Part shown: piece after piece, positions 1-12,000 of the stretch
Position numbering within the stretch: position 1 is the stretch's first letter
Layout: each line of letters opens with the position of its first letter
Assembly (NCBI RefSeq): GCF_001942625.1
Contig: NZ_MLCL01000001.1
Coordinates: 181,296 to 245,295, forward strand
Direction of reading: 5' to 3'
Source: Mycobacterium syngnathidarum
GTDB lineage: Bacteria; Actinomycetota; Actinomycetes; Mycobacteriales; Mycobacteriaceae
DNA length: 64,000 nt
Position numbers and translations under genes: made by a program
Notes under the pieces: model-generated
The model's input: only the letters and a program-made list of their open reading frames with translations
Database searches by the model: none
What the model was told of the DNA's origin: nothing

Positions 1-3000
1 CGTAGTTGGTGTAGACGGTGCGGGTCTCCTCGTTGGTCAAGGTTCCCGCCGAATAGTGACTGTGGGTGGCGGCGTCGATGATGGCGTTGTACACGTCGTC
101 ACCGGCAAGGCCCTTGCGTTCGTACCGGGAGACGAGGTCTTCGAAGCTGGGGTTGCTCTCGTTGGCCGACATCCAGTCCGCGGCGGAGCGGTTCTCCATC
201 AGTTCGCGCGTCCAGGACCGCAACGAGCTTCGCAGGCCGGACAGCGTCCTGGCCCGCTCCTCGGCGCTGAGGCCGTCGCGGATCATCTGCTCGTTGAGTG
301 CGCGCAGGCCGAGTTCGAATTGCGAGTACACCGCGCCGGTCTCGATGTCGGACAGGCTGCCCGGTTCGAGCCGGCTGTGGGTGGCGCTGTCGATGATGGC
401 CTCGAAGGCGGCGTCACCGACGAGCCCGCTCTCCTCGCGACGGTCGACCAGGTCGGCGAACGTCGGGTTGGTCGTGTTGGCCGACAACCACTCGGCCGCA
501 ACGCGGTTTTCCATCAACTCATATGCCCGAGCCCGCAAGGCGTTTCGAAGCTCAGTCAACTGCCTGGCACGGTCTTCGGCGCTGACACCTTCGCGGGTGA
601 GTTGTTCGTTGAGCTCGCGCATCCGGAGTTCGCCATCGCTGAACAACGTGATGGCCTCGGATGTCGACAGCGTGCCCGGCTGATGGTCGGGCAGACCGAG
701 GCGGCCGAGCGGATCCACGACGTCCGTGGAAGTGCCCAACCGCAGCGGGACGTCGTCAGCCGGATATCCCGTGTCGTGGTCGACCTCGACGTGGCCCGCC
801 GGGCCGGGCAGATACTTCACGTAGTAGAGCGAGGTGTCGTCGAGCAGTTGGCGGCCGAGTGTCGGTTCGGCGATGGTGGCCAGCAGCGCGAGCTCGATCG
901 GCTCGGGCAACCGCGGGTGATCGACTTCGAGTCGTGTCACGATCTCGTCGAGCACCGCCTGAGCCTCGGGACTGACCTCGTCACGCAGTTGGCGCACGGC
1001 TTCTTTGACACCGTCGAGTGACTCTTGCAAGAGATCCGGGTCGGGATTCCAGGTGAACCCCCTACGCGCCCATGCATTGCTGCCCTGCTCGTCGGACATC
1101 AACTCGATGCGGTCGACACCTGATCGCACGTAGTACTGCTCGAGTTCCGACACGAGCGCTTTCGAGAAACCTTTTCCGCGGTAGTCGGTGTTCGTGATTT
1201 CCACGAGGATGTTCTCGACCACGAGGTTGCCGTCGCCGTCGCGATAGAAGTGCCGCGTGATGAGGCCGATTTCGGTGTCGCCGCTGCGGATCGTGCCATG
1301 AAGATCGAAACCCCGGCCGTCGAAGTTCGGTGCGGCTTCGAACTCGACCTGGTATGGCCCATACCTTCCGGACAGGTCCATCGCGAGCCGGCGGGCCGGT
1401 CCCAGGTCGGTGCTGTCCACTGCCTCGCCGAGCGGGTCGGCACAGCGCGTGTCCACACGTCGCGTGGCGGGATCCTCAGCTCGGTAGTCCTGTTGTGCCA
1501 TCGCATCGGCAGCCCCGAGATACTTGACCCCGCTCCAGTGCGTCCCGGTCAGCAGGTCGCGCCCGAGGTGCGGTTCCTCGACCGTGGCCAATGCCGCGAT
1601 GTCGATCGGCTCGGGAAGATCCGCCCGCCGAGGATCCAGCCGCCGCACAATCTCATCGAGGACCGCTCTCCCCTCGGCGCTGACCTCGGCGCGCAGCCGC
1701 ACGGCAGACTGCTTGACGTCCTCGACAGATGCCCGCAACTTCTCCGGGTCAGGGTTCCAGGTGAAGCCCTGGCGCGCCCAGGCGTAGCCGCCGTCTTGTT
1801 CGGTGCGCAGCTCGATGCGGTCGACGCCCGATGCTACGTAATAACTTTCCAGCTGGGCTCGTACGGCTTTCGAAAAGCCCCGGCCACGAAAGTCCTGGTC
1901 AGGAATCTCGATCACGTTCTGATGCACAACCAGATTTCCCGCGCTGTCTCGGACGTAGGTCTGCTGTATGAACCCGACTTCGTCATCGCCGTTGAGGATC
2001 AGGCCGCCGACGATGACCTCGCCACTGCGGTCGTCGGCGATCGCCCGGAACATCTCGACCCGGTATGGGCCGTAAACGCCGGACAGATCCGCGGCCAGTT
2101 GCCGCACCTGTGCGGTGTCGAGGTTGTCGACGACCTGCCCCAATGGTTGTGCATAGCGGGCATCGACACGACGGGTGGTCGTGTCCTGGTCGCGGTAATT
2201 CTGTTGTCTTGCCCCGAAATCGGAGCCACCCGGAGGGCCCTTGACATCGCCGACGGCATCGGCAGCCTGAAGCGAGATCTGCAGCGGCACATCATCGCTG
2301 AGCCGGTCCACCGGGTCGCCGTTGTGGTCGAGGTAGCCGACGGCGACGCGGTCCACCGCGGCCTCGCCCCAGTACGGTGGCCACGGCGAGTATTCCCTGG
2401 TCTTCGGGTCGTAGAGCTGCACCCGCGTGCCATCGGTCACCGCGAGGTAGGCGTGCCCGCCCTGACGGCTGCCGTCAGCTGCCCAGCGGGACACCACGAT
2501 TGCCGACGACCGAGCCGGCCGGCCCAGCAGCTCGGTCTCGATGTCGTCGTAGGTGGCGAACTGGGAGCGGGACTGCGCCGCCTGGAACAGTGCCCAGGCC
2601 GGTACCCCGGTGCGCGAGGGCGCGATGCGAATGTCGAAGGGTCTGCGGTAGATCGTCGACAACTCGCCGGCCACGCCGTAGGCGCAGTTGTCGTCGGCCG
2701 GGCGCGAAGCGGAGTCGCGCCCGAACAAGTTCTGTAGCCACCCCTTCAGACCGCTGCGGGCCGGAGCAACCGACTCCGGGTCCAGGTATTTGACGTAGTG
2801 CACGGCGTTGGTGTGTTTCCCAGCGGCGCCGTCCAGCAGTCGTTGGCCCAGATCCGGTTCCTCGCGAGTGGCGAGGTTCGCCAGATCGATGGGCTCCGGC
2901 AGCCGTGGATTGCCCGGATCTAGCTGTTGCACAACCCGATCGAGAATATCCTTGGCTTCCTCGCTGACGGACTCACGCAGCTTGCCGGCCGACATCTTCA

Positions 3001-6000
3001 CCCGGTCGAGCGATTCCTGCAGCTGACGCGGCCTGGGGTCCCAGGCGTAACCTCGCCTGGCGAAGGCGAAGCTGCCCTTGTCGTGGGTGGTCAGCTCGAT
3101 CCGGTCGAAGCCGGAGCGCACATACAGACGTTCCAGCTCGTAGGTCACGGCCTTGGAGAACCCTTGGCCGCGCATCTGCTTGTCATCGATGTGCAGGCCG
3201 GTGTGGGCTGCGACGAGGGTGCCGTCAGGGTCCCGTGAGAACTCCCGGATGATGGTGCCGATCTTCGTGTCACCGTCGAAGATGTCGCCGGTCAGCTGGA
3301 CCGAGTTGGTCAGGTTCTCGGCGGTGAACTCAATGCGGTACGGGCCGTATCGCCCGGACAGGTCCCGGGCGAGCTGGCGAACCCGGGCCCGGTCGGTGGC
3401 GTTGTCGACCACGTCACCGAGCGGTTCGGCGTAGCGGGCGTCCACGAGCCGGGTGGCCGGATCCTGCGCACGGTACTCCGCCTGGCCCTGGAGGAAGTCT
3501 GAATCACTCTGCGGGCCTTGCACATTGCCGACGGCATCGGCTGCGTCGAGCTGCAGTGGGACGTCGACGGTCATCGGGCCGACCGGATCGCCGTTGGTGC
3601 GCAGATAGCCGACGGCGGTTTGCGTCACCGCATGCCGGCCCCAGTGCGGAGGCCACGGCGAGTACTTACGGGTGTGCGGGTCGTACAGCTGCACCCGACC
3701 GTCGACCTTGACGGCCAGGTAGGCGTGACCGCCCTGCCGCCCACCGGCCCACTGCGAGGTCAGCACCGCGGCCCGCAGCGACGGATCTCCCAGCAGGGCC
3801 GCTTCGACCTCGTCGTACGTCGCGAACCGGGCATCGGATCCGATCGCCTGAAACAGCGCCCGGGCCGGCACGCCGCGGCGTGACGGCCCGACGTCGAGAC
3901 CGAACTTGCGGCCTTCGAACAGCGAGGACAACTCTTCGGTGACCGTGACGGCGCAGTTGGGCGGCCGGCGCCACAGTGCATTCCAGAATCGCCGGCCCCC
4001 AACCCGATCCCCGGCGGGTTCGACCGTCCGCAGCACCGGCGCGTGCCGACTCCGGCCCAGCTCGGTGCGGTGCTGTTCAGTGGTAACGGCGTCGGTACGC
4101 CCGGCGGCGACACGACCCAGGTTTGTCGTCGCCTCCGTGTTCAGGAAATAGGTGTGGTGGGTGCCGCCGGTCGGCACGCGGTTCATGGAAGACGGCGGTT
4201 CGGCGGTGACCCGCACGGCGCCAAAGGAATCCATGGCGGGGTCGGTGCCGATACCGATCCCGAGGATGCGGCCGTTGGAGCCGGCGGTGCGCCCACCCAA
4301 CGCGGTGATCACGTCGCGCGACGAGGAGGCGACGAAAACGTTGTCGGCGCCGATCCCGAACTCACCCGCGGTACGCACCGGGCCGGTCCCGGGCGAGCCG
4401 ACCAGGGACACGCTGCGGACCTGCCCGGCGAATCTCCCGTTCTGACCGGCGTATCCGGTGGTGGTCGATCCGTAGGAGTAGCCGAAAACATGATTGCCGG
4501 TGAAGTGGCTGCCATCGCCGGCGAGGGTGTCCCGGGCGGTGTTGAATGCCCGGATGTCGCTGTAGAGGATGTCACCGCCGGTGCGGGCCATGCCGTGCCC
4601 CGCGGCGCGTAGGACGCTCCAACCGCTCGGGGCGTCGTAGCCGATCCAGGCGATCGAGGCCGCCGACAATCCCGGATTCTGCTGCTGCACGGCCTGCAGG
4701 TGATTCAGTGCGGTCGTGGTGTTGAAGCCGAGCAGCGCGTCCGTCGTGGTGCCGACCCCCGGCACGTGCCAGGACACCGAGTCGGCGGTGTACGGGTCGG
4801 CGCCGTAGCTGAGCACGGCGCGGCCGTCGCCGCCGAATTCTGTTGCGTCGAAAGCCAACAGCAACGGTCCGGCCACCCCGGCCTGTGCGGCGTCCACGGC
4901 AGCCTTACGCAGTGCGAGGTCGAGTTTGTCCATCCGGCGGAGGAACTTGCGCTCGGCGCTGCTCAGCCGTTCTCCGCGATCCGCCTTGGACTGGAGCGCG
5001 TCTGCCTGTTGGCGCATCTGCTGCAGGACAAGGCGGTTCGCGCGGTCACGGTCGGCCGCGTTGATGCCCTCGGCATTGCCGATGTGCTGCGGATAGGTCT
5101 CGATGACGGCGCTGCGTTGCTCGTCGGTCAGCCCGGACCACCAGCGGGCGTTGTTGGCCGCACGTGCCGAAGCCTCCTCTGCCGGCCCCCGCGGATTACG
5201 CAGTTCGTCGGGGCGCACCGGCGGTATGCGATGCGACAACGCGTCGTCTGCCACCTGCCGAACCAGGTCGTGACGAGCGGGTTCCGTTGCGGTACCGGCT
5301 TCTTGCCGGACCGCGTCGGCCTCTTGCTGGTTTGCCGGCTCCCCGAGCATGGTGTCGGTCCGGCCCGGATGATCGGTGGCGATCCAGTCCACGCCCAGAT
5401 CTCGCGCGAATTGCACGTCGGCTTCGTTGTTGACCGTCCAGCAGTAGGTGGCCAGCCCTCGTGCGGCCGCTGCCCCGACAAGTTCGGGGTTGTTGCGCAG
5501 CATGTCGATCGACGGACCGATCGCGGTGGCGCCGACGATGCCGGCCAGATACCGGGCCGACGGGCCCAACAGAACGGTGGGGACGTACGGGGCGGCCATT
5601 CGGACCCGTACCAGCGCATCAGGGTAGAACGAGATGACCGCCGCCTTGACCAACTGGTCCGGCCCCGGATTCGTCAGCCCGTGCCGTTCCAGCGCGGCGA
5701 CGACCTCGCGTTCGATCTTCAAGCCCTGCTGGGCAGGATGTTTGGTCTCGATGAACAATGTCACCGGACGGTCGGCGTCCTGGGCGAGCTGAATGAACTC
5801 ATCGAGGGTCAGGATGCCGTGACCGTTGTAGTCGAGCGCCTGCAGCTCGGCCAGCGTCATGTCGCCGACCCGGCCGGTGCCGCTCGACGTCCGGTCCACG
5901 GTCTTGTCGTGGATCAGTACCAGCTCACCATCCTTGGTGAGCCGGACATCGCACTCGAGGGCATCCGCGCCCTGTCGCAACGCTTCGACGTACGCGGCCC

Positions 6001-9000
6001 GGGTCTGCTCCGGGAAGTCGTGGGAGGCGCCCCGGTGCGCGACCACCTGGGTCGCGGGACGCTCGGCGGGAGTCCGCGAGTCGGCCTGGGTGACAACGTG
6101 ATTGCCGGTGAACAGTCCGGGCTCTCCCAAAGACTGCCGGGTCGCGCGGAAGGCTGCCAGTTCCTGGTGCAATGCCCCGGTGTCCGCGCCGATCCACGCG
6201 ATGGCCGCCGAATCCTGCTGCCGGGTGCCTTGCAGCCCGTCGAGGGCACGGGCCGTCACGGTGCCCAGCTGGTCGATCGACCCTCGCGTGGTCTGCCACG
6301 TCACGTGCGAGGCGTGATACGGGTCGGCACCGAAGCTGATCACAGCGTGACCGCCGCCGTTGAATGCCGAGGTGTCCAAGGCGAGCACCAGTGGTGCATC
6401 GAGACCGGCGCGGGCAGCGTCGGCATCGGCCTTGCGCACCGCGAGGTCGAGCCGGTCGATGCGCTCCAGGAAGGCACGTTCTTCGCGGGTGGTCGGGCCG
6501 AACTGGTCGAGCTTGGTTCGGATGTGGTCAGCTCGTTCCCGATAATGCTGTAGTGCAGCACGATTCGCGGTGTCGCGCTCGGCGGCCGTTCTGCCGTCGA
6601 TGTTTCCGTGGTCCACACCGTCGGGCATCCCCTGCACGGTGCCGATGGCAGAGGCGGCGAATTGGTTGTACCACCGCCCGCGTTTCAACGGGACACCGTT
6701 CTCGTCCAGATAACCGACGGCGGTCTGAGTTACCGCGTCCTGCCCCCAGTGCGGTGGCCAACCCGAATACTGGCGCGTGTGCGGGTCGTAGAGACGCACA
6801 CGGCCGTCGACGTTGACCGCCAGGTACGCGTGGCCGACCGGCTGTCCGCCACTCCAGCGCGACGCCATCACCGCCATCGTGCCCGACGGCCTGCCCAGCA
6901 ACTCCTGCTCGATCTCGGCGTACGTCGCGAAATTCGCGCTGGACCCGAACGCCTTGAACATCGCCCGCGCCGGCGTTCCGCGCCGTGAGGACACGTCGAG
7001 CTGGACCTTCCGGCCGGTGCGGGCCCGCACTTCTTCGGCCAGAACCTGGGCGCAATCGTTGCCCTGGGTCCAGCGGGGAACGCGGTTTCGGTTGTGGGTG
7101 TCGGTCGGGTGAAAGACACCGGGATCGTCGTCGAGCCGCATGACCGGCCGGGCGGCCGCGGGTTCGACAGTGCGGGAAGCGTTTCCGTCGGCGACGGTCC
7201 GGTGTGGTTCGAGGTGGACCCGCTCGGGGTGTCCGGCGGCGATACGGCCGATGTTGGTCAGTGCTTCGGTACGGACCGCATGGGTCGGAGTGACCAGCCA
7301 CTGCCGCGTGCCCGGGCCATCGGTCTCCAGGAAGTCGAAATAGGCGTTGTGAGTGGTCAGGGTGTCCTTGCGGTCCATCGATGCCGGGAACTCGGCGCTG
7401 ATCCGCTGCCCACCGAACGTATCCATCGCCGGATCGGTACCCAGGCCGATCCCCAGCCGGCCCCGCGAATCCGAGGTCCGACCGCCGAGTCCGGTGACGA
7501 AGTCCCGCGACGACGAGGCAACGAATACGTTGCGGGTGTCGATTCCGAAGTCACTGGCCTGCTGAAGCGGACCCGCTCCCGGTGAGCCGATCAGCGTGAC
7601 AGTGCTGATGTGCGGAGCCAACCGGCCGTTCACCCCCGCGTAGGCCGTGGTGGTCGACCCGTACGAGTGCCCGAACACATGGTTGCCGGTGAACCGGCTA
7701 CCGTCGCCGGTCAAAGCGTCGTGCACCGCGTTGAAGGTGCTGATGTCGGTGTACAGCATCTCGCCACCGGCGCGGGCGAGGCCCGGACGCGCCACTCGCG
7801 CCGATGCCGAATCGTTCGGCGCGTCGTATCCCAGCCAGGCAATGGACGCTGCTGCCAGCGAAGGGTTTTCGGCGCGCGTCGACTGCAGGATGTTCAACGC
7901 GCAGTGCATGATGTAGTCGAGTTTGTCCAGCTGCGAACCCAGACCCGGCACGTACCACGACACCGAATCGGCCGTGTACGGATCCACTCCAAAGCTCACC
8001 AGCGCACGGCCGTCACCGCCGAAGGCCCCCGGATCCAGTGCCAACAGCAGCGGATGTCCCACCCCGGCCTGCTGGGCCGCCACTTCCGCTCGCTGCATGG
8101 TGGTTTCGAGTCGGTTGACCCGCCGCACGAAGTCGAGCTCCTGCTTGGTGAGTTTCTCACCGGCATCGAATCTGGCCTGCACCGCCGCGGCCCGAGCGGC
8201 ATAATGCCGCATCATCTCCCGGTTTGCGGTGTCACGAACAGCGGCGGGGATGCCTTCGGCGTTGCCGATCTGCTGCGGATACGCGCGGACCAACGCGTGT
8301 TGTTGTTCCTCCGACAATCCCGACCACCAGCCGGCATTGTTGCGAGCCTTGACCACCGCCTGCGGTTCCGACCCGAGCGGATGCCTCAGATCGTCGACGG
8401 ACAGCGGTGGAATCCGTTGCCCCAGGGCCTGATCCGCCAGCGAGCGCGTCGCAGTCGACACCGGCTCACCCGGATGCCATCGTGGATTCCAGCGCCGAGG
8501 CTCGCCTCGGTCGATCTGGGTATCGCCGTCCAGTCGCAGCGCCCTTCCGGCGGCTGGATCCACCGTGCGCCCGTCGACAACCCGGCGGGGGCCGTCTTCG
8601 TGGTCCACCCTGTCGGTGCGGCCGGCGGCAATCCGCCCGGAGTTGGCCAGAGATTCAGAACGTACCTGTGTTCCGTCGCCCCGATCCACGAGGTGGTGGT
8701 AGTTCTTGTGAGTTCCGAACGTACCGGCGGTGTTCATCGAGCCCGGGAACTCGGCGGCCACCCGGACCGCCCCGAATTCATCCATGGCCGGATCCATGCC
8801 CAGGCCACGTCCGGCGAAGCGGCCGTTCTGCTCGGCTCGCCGCCCACCGAACCCGGTGACCGGATCCAGTGACGACGACGCGACGAACACATTGCCGTCG
8901 TCCAGCCCGAATTGGCCGGCGTGGTGCAACGGTCCGGCGCCCGGAGAGCCCAGCAGCGTCACGGTGCGGATGTCAGCCTTGAGCCGGCCGCCACGGCCCG

Positions 9001-12000
9001 CGTAGCTCACGGTCGTCGAACCGTAGGAGTGGCCGAAGACGTGGTTGCCGGTGAACGTGCTGCCGTCACCGGCCAGGGTGTTGCGGCCGACGTTGAACGC
9101 CCGGATGTCGTCGTAGAGGATCTCGGCACCCTGGCGCGCCAACTTCGGGCTCAGCACCCGGCCGCTGGCCATGCCGTTCGGTGCGTCATAGCCGATCCAG
9201 GCGATCGAGGTGGCCGCCAGCGTCGGGTTCTCGTGCATCGTGGACTGAACGTGGTTCAGCGCATTGTGCATATTCCCTTCGAGCTTGTCGACCGTGGTCG
9301 CGAAGCCGGGAACCAGCCACGACACCGAGTCCGCCTGATAGGGATCGGCACCGAAACTCACCACCGCGCGGCCGTCGCCACCGAACTCGAACGGGTCGAG
9401 CGAAAGCACCGTCGGGCCGCCGATTCCGGCCTGCGCTGCATTCTGGGCGGCGGCCTGCAAGGCGGCGTCCAGCCGATTCACGCGTAGCAGATTGGCGAGG
9501 TCTTTCTTTCCCGGTCGCACACCACGGTCGATCATCGACTGCACGTGCTCCTGGAAACGCTTGATGGCAAGACGATTCGCGACGTCACGGGCCACCGGCG
9601 GGATGCCTTCGGCGTTGCCGATCCGCGACGGATACGACTCGATCAATGCTTGGCGTTGATCTTCCGTCAGCCCCGACCACCACAGCGCATTCGCTTCGGC
9701 CCGCGCCGTGGCATTCCCGCCCCTGCCCAGGGGATTGACCAGGCCGTCGACAGCGACCGGCGGAATCCGCTGTGCCAAAGCCGCATCCGCGACCGCCCGG
9801 GTCGCCGCGTGCTGTGGCTGGTGACCGCTCGGGTCCGCGGACCAGTTGGGTTCGGTGACGGCCTGGTCCGGATCGACTTCGATGTCGGCATCCCGCCACC
9901 GCGGATTCCACCAGTGGCGCCCCTGGGTGTTGTTCCGTCCGGCCGCGGGTTCAACTGTCTCCCTGCGGGTTCCGAATATTCGCCCGGGCCGCTCCTGCAT
10001 GGTGCGCGGGTTCTCGAGGTCGAGCCGACCGGTGTGCCCAGAAGCGATACGGCCCAGGTTCGCCAGCGATTCGGATGGGATTGCGTTCGCAGGAGTGACC
10101 AGCCACTGCCGGGTACCCGGTCCGTCGGTCTCCTGGAAGTCGAAGTACGCGTTGTGGGTCGCGGTGGTGTCCTTGCGGTCCATTGACGCCGGGAACTCCG
10201 CACGCACCCGTTGCGCGCCGAAGGTGTCCATCGCCGGATCGGTACCCAGACCCCTGCCCAGGCGGCCCATCGAGTCCGAGGTCCGCCCCCCGAGTCCGGT
10301 CACGAAATCGCGCGACGACGAGGCGACGAACACATTGCCGTCATCGAGTCCGAAATCACCGGCATGCTGCAGCGGACCCGCACCAGGCGAACCGATCAGC
10401 GTGATGGTGCTGACGTGCTCGGCCAGTCGGCCGTCGCGTCCCGCGAAACTGGTGGTCGTCGACCCGTACGAATGCCCGAAAATGTGGTTGCCGCGGAACC
10501 GGCTGCCGTCCCCGGCGAATGCGTTCCGCGCCGCGTTGAACGCACTGATGTCGGCGTGCAGGATGTCGCCGCCGGCCTCCGCCAGGGTCGAACGACCGAC
10601 CCGCACAGTCCCCGAGTCGTTGGGTGCGTCATAGCCCAGCCAGGCGATCGAGGCCGCGGACAAGGTGGGGTTCTCGGCGCGCGTGGACTGCAGGATGTTC
10701 AACGCGCAGTGCATGAGGTAGTCGAGCTTGTTGATCTGAGCCCCCATGCCGGGCACGTACCACGACACCGAGTCCGCGACATACGGGTCGGCGCCGAAGC
10801 TCACCAGCACGCGCCCGTCGCCGCCGAATGCCGGCGGGTCGAACGCGAGGATCAGCGGTTCCCCCACGCCGGCCTGCGCAGCGGCCGCATCGGCCCGCTG
10901 CAGTGCACTGTCCAGGCGATTCACCCGCAGCAGGAAATCGAGTTGCGTATCGGTGGGCCGGGCGCCGGCATCGATCTGGGCCTGGATACCGGCGGCCCGG
11001 TCCAGATAGCGTTGCACCACACGGCGATTGGCGGTATCGCGATCGACCGCCGGAATACCTTCGGCATTGCCGATCTGATAAGGGTACGCCTCCAGCAGCG
11101 CGGCGCGCTGCTGGTCGTCCAATCCCGACCACCACGACGCATTGTCGCGGGCCCGGTCCGCCGCCTGGGGCTCGTCTCCCAGCGGAGTGACCAGGTCGTC
11201 GATACCCACCGGCGGGATCCGTTGTGCCAGCGCCTGGTCCGCCGCCACCTGCGCCGCCGACGGCTCGACCTCGGCCGGATGCCAGCGCGGATTCCACAGC
11301 CGCCGATCAGGAGACTGGTCGGTCTCGGTGTCGCCGTCCAGCCGCAGCGGCCGTCCGGCCGCCGGTTCCACCGTGCGCCCGTCGACCGCGCGGCGAGGCT
11401 CCTCGCGGTGAACTCTTTCGGAGTGCCCACCCGCGATCCGGCCGAAGTTGGCCAACGATTCGGTACGCACCCGCGGATCGGCGTCGCCGTCCATGTACCG
11501 GTAATAGTGTCTATGCGTTCCGACGCTGCCACCGTCGTTCATCGACGCCGGGAATTGCGCGGTAATCCGGACCGCCCCAAAGGTATCCATCGCCGGATCC
11601 ACGCCGAGACCGCGGCCCAGGAACCGGCCGTTCTCGCCGCGCTCGCGTCCGCCCAATCCGGCGACCGGGTCCAGTGAGGAGGATGCGACGAACACGTTGT
11701 TTGCGCCGATACCCCACTCACTGGCCTGCTGCATCGGGCCCGCCCCCGGCGAACCCAGCAGGGTGACCGTGCGGATGTCGTTGGCCAGCCGCTGGTCCCG
11801 ACCCGCGTAACTCGCGGTGGTCGAGCCGTACGAGTGCGCGAAGATGTGGTTGTCACGGAAATGGCTGCCGTCGCCGGCGACGGTGTCGCGCGACGCGTTG
11901 AACGCCCTGATGTCGCTGTACAGGATCTCGGCTCCCCGGCGAGCGAGCGCGGAGCCGGCAACTCGGGGGGTGGCCATATCGTTCGGTGCGTCATAGCCGA

